DNA of 64,000 nucleotides, taken from positions 434,001-498,000 of the forward strand of contig NZ_PCOC01000001.1 in NCBI RefSeq assembly GCF_002975205.1, written 5' to 3'. Position numbers and translations under genes: made by a program. The DNA comes from Ochrobactrum vermis. GTDB taxonomy: Bacteria > Pseudomonadota > Alphaproteobacteria > Rhizobiales > Rhizobiaceae. Numbering within the stretch: the first letter of the stretch is position 1; each line of letters begins with the position of its first letter. This document shows positions 19,199-27,170 of the stretch, in pieces. The notes under the pieces are model-generated. The model worked only from the letters and a program-made list of their open reading frames with translations, did not search any database and had not been told where the DNA came from.

Positions 19199-19860
19199 AC
19201 GTTTGCCCCTGCCAGACGGTAGCCGACCCCGCGCACCGTTTCGATATAATCGGAACCGAGCTTGGAGCGCAGGTGGTGGATATGAACTTCCACCGCATTG
19301 CTTTCCACCTCTTCCTGCCAGCCATAAAGCGCTTCTTCCAGCGAGGATTTGGAGAGAGTGGCGGTCGGTCGTTCCATCAAGGCGCGCAGGATCGAGAATT
19401 CGCGCCGGGTCAGCCTGACGGGTTCTCCATGGAAACGCACCGACATCTCCGCCGGGTCGAGTTCGACGCCGCGCCATTCAAGCAGGGCATTTGCGCGTCC
19501 GGCACCGCGTCGGGCGACCGCACGCACGCGGGCGGCAAGCTCATGCAGATCGAAGGGCTTGCCGACATAATCGTCGGCACCTGCATCCAGACCGGCAATG
19601 CGCTCCGGCACCTGATCGCGGGCGGTCAGCAGCAGAACCGGCGTCTCGTCGCGACCGCGCCGCATCGTCTTGAGAATATCGAGCCCTGAGCCGTCGGGCA
19701 GCATCAGATCGAGCACCACGGCGTTGTAGTTCTGTGCGGCAAGGGCGGCTTCCGCATCGCCGCAATTCGAAACGGCATCCACGGTAAAACCGGCAAGCCC
19801 CAACCCTACAGTCAGTCCGTCGAGGAGGATCGTGTCGTCTTCTACCACGAGTATGCGCAT
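19195..19860 (-). CDS. OmpR-family response regulator (QseB/PmrA-like)
   Basis: The 221-residue regulator has a receiver domain with Asp51 as the likely phosphorylation site, acidic residues EDD at 7-9, and a lysine in GKPFDLHELAARV. The C-terminal winged-helix domain has REFSILRALMERPTATLSKSSL and AVEVHIHHLRSKLG. It is coupled to the kinase by a 4-base overlap. A CTTAA-N6-CTTAA direct repeat upstream matches the known target of QseB/PmrA-type regulators, supporting both this class and autoregulation. Confidence 0.93.
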   Translation of the reverse strand: MRILVVEDDTILLDGLTVGLGLAGFTVDAVSNCGDAEAALAAQNYNAVVLDLMLPDGSGLDILKTMRRGRDETPVLLLTARDQVPERIAGLDAGADDYVGKPFDLHELAARVRAVARRGAGRANALLEWRGVELDPAEMSVRFHGEPVRLTRREFSILRALMERPTATLSKSSLEEALYGWQEEVESNAVEVHIHHLRSKLGSDYIETVRGVGYRLAGANV

Positions 19861-19914
19861 GAGTTCCTGTTTCTGCCCTTATTGACAATTAGAAGCACGC
19901 GAGCTTTTCACCGC

Positions 19915-19941
19915 GCCACCTTAAGGCTGCCTTAAGGTGGC
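19915..19941. promoter_or_regulatory. CTTAA-N6-CTTAA operator within a perfect 12-base inverted repeat
   Basis: CTTAAGG occurs at 19920-19926 and 19931-19937, an 11-base period like QseB/PmrA boxes. The same bases form a perfect inverted repeat, GCCACCTTAAGG, a CTG centre and CCTTAAGGTGGC. It lies 55 bases before the regulator start and 50 bases before dsbD, so it could control both divergent transcripts. Confidence 0.7.
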
Positions 19942-19990
19942 CGGAGCATTCGCCTTTTGCAACATGATCAATTTGCACCGAATCGAATTT

Positions 19991-21814
19991 ATGCGGAAAA
20001 TCGTAATGCGTTTCTTTACGAGCCTTGCCGGCTTATTCATCAGTTTGTTTCTGGCGCTCGGCCCGGCATTGGCAGCGAATCCGCTGCCGGTCGATCAGGC
20101 TTTCCGCCTCAACGTAATGAAGGATACGGATGGCCGTCTGGTACTCAACTGGCAGATTGCGGACGGTTACTATCTTTATCGTGATCATATAGAGGCAAAG
20201 GACCATCAGGGAAATGCGCTTGCTGTCGACACGCAACCCGGTCAGCCCAAGGACGATCCGAATTTCGGGCGACTTGAAGTCTATTACACCCATGCCACAG
20301 CGAGCATCAAAACAGATACACAGCCGCTGGAACTGACCTATCAGGGCTGTCAGGAAGACGGCATCTGCTACCGTCCGGAAACTCGAACCGTCGATCCGGT
20401 CACACTCGCAATATCCAGCGAAATGGGGCAGAAGGCCAAGGCGCTGACCCAGACATCGGTCTTTGCACCGGCTGCTGTGCCACCCGTGGAGCAGAATACG
20501 GCGTTTGCTCTGGCGCCCGAAAAGGGTATGGTCGAAGGGCTGCTCGATCAGGGCGGCACCGGGCTGGTGATCGCGGCATTTCTGGCTTTCGGTGTTCTGC
20601 TTGCTTTCACGCCCTGCGTTTTCCCCATCTATCCCATCCTTGCCGGAACGCTGGCACGCGAGGGTGAAAAGCTGACAGCAAAGCGCGGCTTCGTGCTTTC
20701 TGCCGTCTATGTCGTCAGCCTGGCGCTAGGCTTCGCCGTGGTTGGAGCGATAGCAGGCTGGTCGGGACAGAACCTGCAGATGGTGCTGCAATCGAAATGG
20801 ACGGCGCTCGTGCTGGCCGGAATATTCACGCTTCTGGCGCTCTCCATGTTCGGCCTGTTCCAGATCCAGCTTCCAACGTCCTGGGTCAGCGCAATTTCGT
20901 CGCGTACTGGCCCCCATGGCCAGCAGCGAACAGGTTCCAAGCGTTCCGCTGCCATTCTCGGTTTCTCGTCGGTCTTGATTGTCGGCCCTTGCGTGACAGC
21001 ACCGCTTGCAGGCGCGCTGCTCTATATCGCGCAGACGGCTAATGTCGCGCTGGGTGCTTCCGCGCTGTTTGCGCTCGGCATCGGCAAGGGGCTGCCGCTC
21101 ATTGCTTTCGCCACGCTTGGCGCGGGTACGTTTCCGCGTGCAGGTGCATGGATGGAAACGGTGAAGCAGATTTTCGGCTTCGGTTTTCTGGCTACCGCAA
21201 TCTTCATGGCCGCTCCGCTTCTGCCACCCGGTGTTGATATGGTGCTGTGGGCGCTTCTGCTTTTCGGGACTGCAAGTTTCGCATTTCTCAGGATTCCGGG
21301 GCGCAGCATAGTCGCACGCACGATCGGTACGGCAGCTTTGGTTTACGGTGTCATTTTGATGCTCGGCGTGGCTTCGGGCGGAAAAGACCCGTTGCAACCG
21401 CTGGCCGCATTCGCTAACCGTGGCGGCAACCAGAATCTGGCCGCGCTGCAATTTGCGCCGGTCGAGACTGTTTCTTCCCTTCAGGAGAAACTTGGCAAGG
21501 CGCGCGGCGACAAGCCGACGCTTATCTATTTCACGGCGGACTGGTGCGTAAGCTGTTCCACTGTGGAGCGTCGGGTTTTGCCCGACGCAAGCGTGAAGAA
21601 GGCACTTGATGGCTATCAGCTCGTCAAAGCGGATATTTCGCAACTCACCAGTGGCAATGCCGATCTGATGGCAAAGCTTGGTGTGGCGGGTCCGCCGACG
21701 ATGATCTTCTTCAATCGCATCAGCAAGGAACTGGAGGGGACCAGATTGGTGGGCGATGTCACAACCGCCTCTATCGAACGTTCGGCCGGCCTTGTGAATG
21801 CCGACCAGAAATAA
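19991..21814 (+). CDS. dsbD: Thiol:disulfide interchange protein DsbD
   Basis: DsbD (607 aa) carries electrons from cytoplasmic thioredoxin to periplasmic reductases. A signal peptide (MRKIVMRFFTSLAGLFISLF onward, ending near ALAA) precedes the periplasmic alpha domain with Cys120 and Cys126, at the spacing of the E. coli pair. The membrane domain has about eight helices with Cys209 (FTPCVFP) and Cys334 (GPCVTAP). The C-terminal thioredoxin domain has ADWCVSC at 516-522. All six key cysteines are present. The start could also be the ATG at 20006; neither has a clear ribosome site. It is followed by an L,D-transpeptidase and a DsbG-like protein. Confidence 0.94.
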   Translation: MRKIVMRFFTSLAGLFISLFLALGPALAANPLPVDQAFRLNVMKDTDGRLVLNWQIADGYYLYRDHIEAKDHQGNALAVDTQPGQPKDDPNFGRLEVYYTHATASIKTDTQPLELTYQGCQEDGICYRPETRTVDPVTLAISSEMGQKAKALTQTSVFAPAAVPPVEQNTAFALAPEKGMVEGLLDQGGTGLVIAAFLAFGVLLAFTPCVFPIYPILAGTLAREGEKLTAKRGFVLSAVYVVSLALGFAVVGAIAGWSGQNLQMVLQSKWTALVLAGIFTLLALSMFGLFQIQLPTSWVSAISSRTGPHGQQRTGSKRSAAILGFSSVLIVGPCVTAPLAGALLYIAQTANVALGASALFALGIGKGLPLIAFATLGAGTFPRAGAWMETVKQIFGFGFLATAIFMAAPLLPPGVDMVLWALLLFGTASFAFLRIPGRSIVARTIGTAALVYGVILMLGVASGGKDPLQPLAAFANRGGNQNLAALQFAPVETVSSLQEKLGKARGDKPTLIYFTADWCVSCSTVERRVLPDASVKKALDGYQLVKADISQLTSGNADLMAKLGVAGPPTMIFFNRISKELEGTRLVGDVTTASIERSAGLVNADQK

Positions 21815-21845
21815 AGGATTTTAAGATGGACCGGGGGCTGGGGTT

Positions 21846-22619
21846 TTGACCGTAGTGAATGAAAAGCGAAATGCGCGGAGAACGCTGTTGCGGATGGCCG
21901 TGATGGCCTGTCTGCCTTTTGTTGCCGCAGCATGCACGACTGCATCCGCGGATCGGCCGATTGCCGTCACCATGCCGCAGCCGGTTGCCTTCAAGCCGGA
22001 ACCTGTTGCAGTTGAACCGGCGCCGGAAGTGCAAACGGCCAAGAGCGAATTTGAGAGCATGTATGGCGCGGTGAATGATCGCGGCAATCTCATTCCGGCA
22101 CTCGATCTCAACAAGATCGCGGATCGCAATCTGCGCCGGGAAGTCGATTATGCCACGACCGAACCGGTCGGGACCATCGTGGTCGATCCCTATGCGCGCT
22201 ACCTCTATCTCGTGCAGCCGGGCGGCAAGGCAATCCGCTATTCGGTGGGGGTCGGTCGCGCCGGTCTGACTTTCTCAGGTGATGCGAAGGTCGCCTACAA
22301 GTCGCAGTGGCCGCGCTGGACGCCGACAGCCAATATGATCAAGCGCAATCCGGAGCATTACGCAAAATACGCAACTGGCCTTGAGGGCGGCATCCGCAAC
22401 CCACTTGGTGCCCGCGCGCTCTATCTTCACCGCGATGGCAAGGACACGCTTTACCGCATTCACGGCACCAACGAGCCTTGGTCCGTGGGCAAGGCTGCAT
22501 CGTCCGGCTGCATCCGTCTCTACAATCAGGATATCCTCGATCTCTACAAGCGTGCCACCCCCGGTGCGCGTGTCGTCGTGTTGGATAAGGCCCAATCGGG
22601 CAAAGGAGCAAGCTCATGA
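21846..22619 (+). CDS. L,D-transpeptidase (YkuD domain), probable lipoprotein
   Basis: The protein (about 257 aa) has an N-terminal hydrophobic segment ending in a possible lipobox, FVAAAC, then a linker and a YkuD domain. The catalytic pattern is IHGTNEPWSVGKAASSGCIRL, counted in short pieces: His206 and Cys222 in TTG-start numbering. Such enzymes make 3-3 peptidoglycan cross-links or attach outer-membrane proteins to peptidoglycan. The start is uncertain: TTG 21846 or GTG 21855. It overlaps the next gene by 4 bases, so it is co-translated with a DsbG-like protein. Confidence 0.9.
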   Translation: MTVVNEKRNARRTLLRMAVMACLPFVAAACTTASADRPIAVTMPQPVAFKPEPVAVEPAPEVQTAKSEFESMYGAVNDRGNLIPALDLNKIADRNLRREVDYATTEPVGTIVVDPYARYLYLVQPGGKAIRYSVGVGRAGLTFSGDAKVAYKSQWPRWTPTANMIKRNPEHYAKYATGLEGGIRNPLGARALYLHRDGKDTLYRIHGTNEPWSVGKAASSGCIRLYNQDILDLYKRATPGARVVVLDKAQSGKGASS

Positions 22620-23230
22620 TGAACCGTCGTCAGATACTGGCCGCAACGGCAGCCGGTGCCGCAACGATTGCGATTTCAAGCGGCGAGAGCCTTGCGCAGC
22701 GCGTTCCGACGGTTGCGGAAGTGCTTTACGACAAGGAAATCCCGGTTCTGGGCAATCCGAACGGCAATGTGACCATCGTGGAATATTTCGACTACCAATG
22801 CCCTTACTGCAAGAAGGGGCATGGCGAGCTGATGCGCGTGATCAAGAATGACGGCAATGTTCGCCTTGTCATGAAGGACTGGATCATCTTCGGCGACACG
22901 TCGGCTTATGCCGCGCGCCTCGTTCTGGCTGCGGAAAAGTCCGGCAACTATGTGAAGGCCATGGAAGCGCTGATGGAAACGCCGGGTCGTCTCACGCCGG
23001 AACAGGTAGATGCAGCACTGAAGAAGGGCGGGCTCGATCCGGCAAAGCTCAATGCAGCCTATAAAGCCGATTCAAAGCGCATCAATGCTATTCTTGAACG
23101 CAATATGGATCAGGGCGAAGCCTTCAATTTTGGCGGCACGCCTTCCTTCGTTATCGGCACCAAGCTTTATGGCGGTGTCATGAAGGAGCCGGAACTGATC
23201 GAAGCGATCAAGGATGCGCGAAAGTCTTGA
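22616..23230 (+). CDS. DsbA/DsbG-like periplasmic thioredoxin-fold protein
   Basis: The 204-residue protein has a signal sequence with two arginines (NRRQILAATAAGAATIAIS), possibly Tat-dependent, and a thioredoxin fold with the active site CPYC at residues 62-65. The cis-proline is preceded by threonine (GGTPSF, Thr175-Pro176). CPYC and Thr-cisPro are shared with E. coli DsbG, whereas E. coli DsbA has CPHC and Val-cisPro. It overlaps the L,D-transpeptidase by 4 bases and lies in the dsbD transcript. Oxidase versus reductase function is not settled by sequence. Confidence 0.88.
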   Translation: MMNRRQILAATAAGAATIAISSGESLAQRVPTVAEVLYDKEIPVLGNPNGNVTIVEYFDYQCPYCKKGHGELMRVIKNDGNVRLVMKDWIIFGDTSAYAARLVLAAEKSGNYVKAMEALMETPGRLTPEQVDAALKKGGLDPAKLNAAYKADSKRINAILERNMDQGEAFNFGGTPSFVIGTKLYGGVMKEPELIEAIKDARKS

Positions 23231-23246
23231 ACGGACACGATTGACG

Positions 23247-23277
23247 AAGGGCGGAGGTGAAAAAGCTCCGCCCTTTC
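23247..23277. terminator. Terminator between the DsbG-like gene and the aldehyde dehydrogenase
   Basis: Stem GGGCGGAG with CTCCGCCC (23249-23256 and 23266-23273), flanked by AA and TTT. It lies 18 bases after the DsbG-like stop and 9 bases from the convergent aldehyde dehydrogenase stop, so it can serve both. Confidence 0.8.
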
Positions 23278-23281
23278 TGAT

Positions 23282-24727
23282 TCAAAACGGATAATGCTGC
23301 GGGCCTTCAATCGTGATCCAGCGCAGATCGGTAAACTCGTTAATGACGGCCTTACCGCCGAAACGGCCATAACCGGAAGACTTCACGCCGCCGAAAGGCA
23401 TTTGCGCTTCGTCGGCAACCGTCGGGCCGTTGATGTGACAGATGCCGGTTTCAAGCTTTTTCGAAAGCGCCAATGCCCGTTTCACATCCTGACTGAAGAT
23501 CGCCGATGAGAGACCATATTCAGTATCGTTCGCCACGCGGATTGCCTCGTCGGCATCCTTGACGCGGATGATGGGTTTCACCGGTCCGAAGGATTCCTGC
23601 GCATAGATGTTCATATCCGGCGTCACGTGATCAATGATCGTCGCCTCGACGATTGAACCATCGCGCTTGCCGCCTGCCAGAACCTTGCCGCCTTTCGCCA
23701 CCGCATCCTTGATAAGGGCGTCCATGCGCTCGGCTGATTTGAGGTCGACCAGCGAACCGAGAACGACATTGCCGCGCGGGTCACCAGCAGGCAGGGATCT
23801 GGCCTTGGCGGCAAGCTTTTCCGCGAAGGCGTCGGCCACCTTCTCATGCACGATGAAGCGTTCCGTGGACATGCAGATCTGGCCCTGATTCATGAAGGCA
23901 CCAAAAGCCGCGGCATCGACCGCCTGGTCGAGGTCGGCATCGTCCAGCACGATGAAGGGCGCCTTGCCGCCCAGTTCCAGCAGCACCGGCTTGAGATGCT
24001 CAGCGGCCTGTTTGGCGATGATTTTGCCGACATGGGTGGAGCCGGTGAAATTGATACGGCGGATGGAAGGGTGGGCAACAAGGGCCGCAACGATTTCCGG
24101 CGCGTCCTCAGGTGCATTGGAAATGACATTGACCACACCGGCAGGGAAGCCTGCATCGTTGAGCGTCTTGACGATCAGGTGATGAACGCCGGGGCAGGAT
24201 TCGGATGAGCGCAGGATGACCGTATTGCCGCAGGCAAGTGCGGCTGCGATAGCGCGGACGCCCAGAATGATCGGGGCATTCCATGGTGCCATGCCAAGCA
24301 CCACGCCAACCGGCTGGCGCACGGCCATGGAAACGATACCGGGTTTGTCGGAAGGGATGATCTCGCCGGTAATCTGTGTTGTGAGCGCTGCGGCTTCGCG
24401 CAGCACACCAGCGCCAAGATGGACGTTGAAGCCCGACCAGGGGGCGGTTGCACCGGTCTCTTCAAGCATGAGACGGGTAAATTCTTCGGCCCGGCTTTCC
24501 ATCAGGTCAGCCGCCTTGTTCAGAAGCGAACGACGTTCGGTCGGCCCCGTTTCAGACCAGCTTTCAAAGGCTTTCGCGGCAGATTTTGCAACCGCATCGA
24601 CATCGGCGAGGTTGGCCGCAGGCGCGGTGGTGGCGACCTTTCCGGTGACCGGGTCCTTGCGGTCGAACGTCTTGCCCGATGCAGATTGAGTTTCCTTGCC
24701 ATCGATGATGAAGCCGATTGTCGTCAT
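23282..24727 (-). CDS. NAD(P)-dependent aldehyde dehydrogenase (vanillin/salicylaldehyde dehydrogenase-like)
   Basis: The 481-residue ALDH has the oxyanion Asn150 (GMAPWNAP), the cofactor motif INFTGSTHVG, the catalytic Glu251 in LELGGKAP and the catalytic Cys285 in NQGQICMSTERF. The combination resembles benzaldehyde, vanillin and salicylaldehyde dehydrogenases, but the substrate cannot be fixed from sequence. The start at 24727 has GGGAG upstream. It is convergent with the dsbD operon and divergent from ada. Confidence 0.88.
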   Translation of the reverse strand: MTTIGFIIDGKETQSASGKTFDRKDPVTGKVATTAPAANLADVDAVAKSAAKAFESWSETGPTERRSLLNKAADLMESRAEEFTRLMLEETGATAPWSGFNVHLGAGVLREAAALTTQITGEIIPSDKPGIVSMAVRQPVGVVLGMAPWNAPIILGVRAIAAALACGNTVILRSSESCPGVHHLIVKTLNDAGFPAGVVNVISNAPEDAPEIVAALVAHPSIRRINFTGSTHVGKIIAKQAAEHLKPVLLELGGKAPFIVLDDADLDQAVDAAAFGAFMNQGQICMSTERFIVHEKVADAFAEKLAAKARSLPAGDPRGNVVLGSLVDLKSAERMDALIKDAVAKGGKVLAGGKRDGSIVEATIIDHVTPDMNIYAQESFGPVKPIIRVKDADEAIRVANDTEYGLSSAIFSQDVKRALALSKKLETGICHINGPTVADEAQMPFGGVKSSGYGRFGGKAVINEFTDLRWITIEGPQHYPF

Positions 24728-24871
24728 GGTCTTCTCCCTGTTTACCTTTCTCATCATGGTATAAAAGCTGGGAGCTTGCATGATCCTTATTTGTGAACAG
24801 ACTGTGCAACAGCGCTGTTTCGAATTTGAAAGCAAGCAGCGGAGTGTAGCTTCGACACGGTGGCATTAGCC

Positions 24872-24896
24872 TTCCTTCATACTCATATTGAAGGAA
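24872..24896 (+). promoter_or_regulatory. Inverted repeat covering the ada ribosome-binding site
   Basis: Arms TTCCTTCA (24872-24879) and TGAAGGAA (24889-24896) pair perfectly around a 9-base loop. The likely ada ribosome site AAGGA is in the right arm, 8 bases from the ATG at 24904. The repeat could be a protein operator or an mRNA hairpin that hides the ribosome site. Confidence 0.45.
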
Positions 24897-24903
24897 TACG
24901 GAC

Positions 24904-25989
24904 ATGAACCTTATGACCTTGAAAACCCACGACCCTGATGAAAATCGCTGGCAGAAGGTGCTCGACCGCGACAAGACGTCGGACGGTGCATTTGTCTATG
25001 CGGTGCGCACCACCGGCGTCTATTGCCGTCCATCATGCCCGTCGCGGCGTGGAAAGCGCGAAAATGTACAGTTCTTCGACGCTTGCGAAGATGCGGAACG
25101 CGCCGGTTTCCGGCCATGCATGCGCTGCAAGCCGCATCTCTCCGAGACACTGGCGACACAGAACAGCATCCGTTATGCCGATATGGTTGCGAGCGCCTGC
25201 CGCTTCATCGAGACGGCGGAAGAAGTGCCTTCCCTTGAAGAAATAGCGGCTTCCGTGAAGGCGAGCCCTGCCCATTTCCATCGTGTATTCAAGGAATTCA
25301 CGGGGCTGACCCCGAAAGCCTATGCCGATGCGCATCGCGCGAAGAAGATGCGGGAGGCGCTCGATGCGCCGGAAATCCGCGTAACTGACGCCATTTATGA
25401 TGCCGGCTACAATTCCAGCAGCCGCTTCTATGAGGCTTCGGACGGGATTTTGGGAATGACTCCAAAGGCTTACAAGCAGGGTGGCAAGAACGCGGATATT
25501 CGTTTTGCCATCGGCCAGTCGACGCTCGGCGCCGTGCTGGTTGCTGCAAGCGGCAAGGGGGTCTGTGCCATCTGGATGGGCGACGACCCGGAAGAACTGA
25601 TCCGCGATCTGGAAAAGCGGTTTCCGCAAGCCAATCTCATCGGCGCGGACCGTGAGTTCGAGGATATGGTGGCCGAAGTGGTCGGTTTCGTCGAAGCGCC
25701 ACGCATCGGCCTCGACCTGCCGCTCGACTTGCAGGGAACCGCTTTTCAGCAACGCGTCTGGCAGGCATTGCGTGAAATTCCGGTCGGAAAAACAGTAAGT
25801 TACACTGAAATTGCCGAACGCATCGGTGCGCCGAAATCGGTTCGGGCGGTGGCACAGGCCTGCGCGGCCAACAAGATTGCTGTCGCGGTTCCGTGTCACC
25901 GGGTGGTGCGCAACGACGGCGGCATCTCCGGCTATCGCTGGGGCGTCGAGCGCAAGCGCGATCTCCTGAAGCGGGAGAGCCAGGCATGA
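24904..25989 (+). CDS. ada: Ada: bifunctional alkylation-repair methyltransferase and transcription activator
   Basis: The 361-residue protein has the complete Ada layout. The N-terminal zinc domain has Cys41, Cys45, Cys72 and Cys75 (CRPSC and CMRC), equivalent to the four zinc cysteines of E. coli Ada, one of which accepts methyl groups from phosphotriesters. An AraC-type DNA-binding domain follows (about 90-185), then the O6-methylguanine methyltransferase domain with active-site Cys331 in AVPCHRVV. It overlaps the next gene by 4 bases (ATGA), so the two are translationally coupled. Induction by methylation is expected from the family. Confidence 0.95.
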   Translation: MNLMTLKTHDPDENRWQKVLDRDKTSDGAFVYAVRTTGVYCRPSCPSRRGKRENVQFFDACEDAERAGFRPCMRCKPHLSETLATQNSIRYADMVASACRFIETAEEVPSLEEIAASVKASPAHFHRVFKEFTGLTPKAYADAHRAKKMREALDAPEIRVTDAIYDAGYNSSSRFYEASDGILGMTPKAYKQGGKNADIRFAIGQSTLGAVLVAASGKGVCAIWMGDDPEELIRDLEKRFPQANLIGADREFEDMVAEVVGFVEAPRIGLDLPLDLQGTAFQQRVWQALREIPVGKTVSYTEIAERIGAPKSVRAVAQACAANKIAVAVPCHRVVRNDGGISGYRWGVERKRDLLKRESQA

Positions 25990-26708
25990 ACGGAAATGAA
26001 CCCTTGCAGGCGGAAAATGTCGCCGCTTACGACTGGCAGAAAATTGGCGCCGAGCTGGACGAGTTCGGCGCCGCAACTCTCAAAAACATAATTTCGCCAC
26101 AGGATTGCCGCGAATTGGTCGCCGGTTACTACAATTTGGCCGCATTTCGAACCGTTATTTCGATGCGAAAACACGGTTTTGGGCGCGGAGAATACAAATA
26201 TTACGCAAATCCCATTCCTGCCTTAATTTGGAATCTGCGCCAGAAGCTCTATCCGCAGCTTGCGCCCATCGCCAATCGCTGGAGTGAGAGGCTGGGTTCG
26301 GATGTCCGTTTTCCGCCGACCCACGACGACTTTCTGGACCGGTGCCACGCAGCAGGGCAGACCCGCCCGACACCGCTCATCCTGCAATATGTCGAGGGCG
26401 ACTATAATTGCCTGCATCAGGATATTTACGGCGATATCGCTTTTCCCTTGCAGGTTGCGATCTTGCTTTCCGAGCCGGAGAGGGATTTTACGGGTGGGGA
26501 ATTCGTTTTGACCGAACAGCGTCCGCGCATGCAAAGCCGGGCGGAAGTCGTGCCGCTCCGGCAGGGCGATGGTGTGGTTTTCGCGGTCAATGATCGCCCG
26601 ATGCAGGGCTCACGCGGCGATTATCGCGTCAAAATGCGGCACGGTGTCAGCCGTATCCGTTCCGGCCAGCGGCATACGCTGGGCATAATCTTTCACGATT
26701 CCAGATAG
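25986..26708 (+). CDS. 2-oxoglutarate/Fe(II)-dependent dioxygenase coupled to ada (not AlkB-like in sequence)
   Basis: The 240-residue protein shows the jelly-roll iron site HxD at His144-Asp146 (CLHQDIYGD), a distal His219 (MRHGVSRI) and a likely 2-oxoglutarate-binding Arg229 (SGQRHTLG). The overall pattern is closer to prolyl-hydroxylase-type oxygenases than to AlkB, and the AlkB motif RxNxT is absent. It starts inside the ada stop codon, the place that alkB occupies in the E. coli ada operon. A role in alkylation damage repair is inferred from that coupling only. The gene ends 60 bases before the ArsC-like gene. Confidence 0.85.
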   Translation: MNGNEPLQAENVAAYDWQKIGAELDEFGAATLKNIISPQDCRELVAGYYNLAAFRTVISMRKHGFGRGEYKYYANPIPALIWNLRQKLYPQLAPIANRWSERLGSDVRFPPTHDDFLDRCHAAGQTRPTPLILQYVEGDYNCLHQDIYGDIAFPLQVAILLSEPERDFTGGEFVLTEQRPRMQSRAEVVPLRQGDGVVFAVNDRPMQGSRGDYRVKMRHGVSRIRSGQRHTLGIIFHDSR

Positions 26709-26768
26709 AGGTTGAAACCGACGTTTCGATGGCCTTTGATCGCGGCAAAATGATCGAAGGAGTCGAAT

Positions 26769-27119
26769 ATGAGCGTGACCATCTACGGTATCAAGAACTG
26801 CGACACGATGAAGAAGGCGCGCACCTGGCTTGAAGACCATGGCATCGACTACGCATTTCACGATTACAAGAAGGAAGGGCTCGACGGCGAAACGTTGGAC
26901 CGCTTCCTGAAAGATATTGCGTGGGAACAATTGCTCAACCGGGCAGGAACCACGTTTCGCAAACTGCCGGAGGAGGAACGCCAGAATGTAGATGCCTCCA
27001 AGGCACGAGCGCTGATGCTGGCACAGCCTTCGATGGTCAAGCGTCCGGTTCTCGACAAGGGCGGAAAACTGACGGTCGGTTTCAAGCCGGACCAGTACGA
27101 AAACTTCTTCAAGCCTTGA
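26769..27119 (+). CDS. ArsC-family reductase-like protein (YffB/Spx group)
   Basis: The 116-residue thioredoxin-fold protein begins MSVTIYGIKNCDTMKKARTW with a single cysteine in CDTM at residue 11, and has the KRPVL segment near 95 with the family's cis-proline. It is the YffB type of ArsC family rather than a classical arsenate reductase, and no arsenic-resistance genes are nearby. It is 60 bases after the dioxygenase gene. Function is unknown; glutathione-dependent thiol reduction has been suggested for the family. Confidence 0.85.
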   Translation: MSVTIYGIKNCDTMKKARTWLEDHGIDYAFHDYKKEGLDGETLDRFLKDIAWEQLLNRAGTTFRKLPEEERQNVDASKARALMLAQPSMVKRPVLDKGGKLTVGFKPDQYENFFKP

Positions 27120-27170
27120 GGCCGAAGAGCGCTGCCATAGATAGCTGCCGATAGGCTGATGGAGGGATCG

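Noticed and set aside
26769..27119. Arsenate reductase of an ars operon
   Set aside because: It has the YffB/Spx-type CDTM site and there are no arsB, acr3 or arsenic-sensing ArsR genes beside it.
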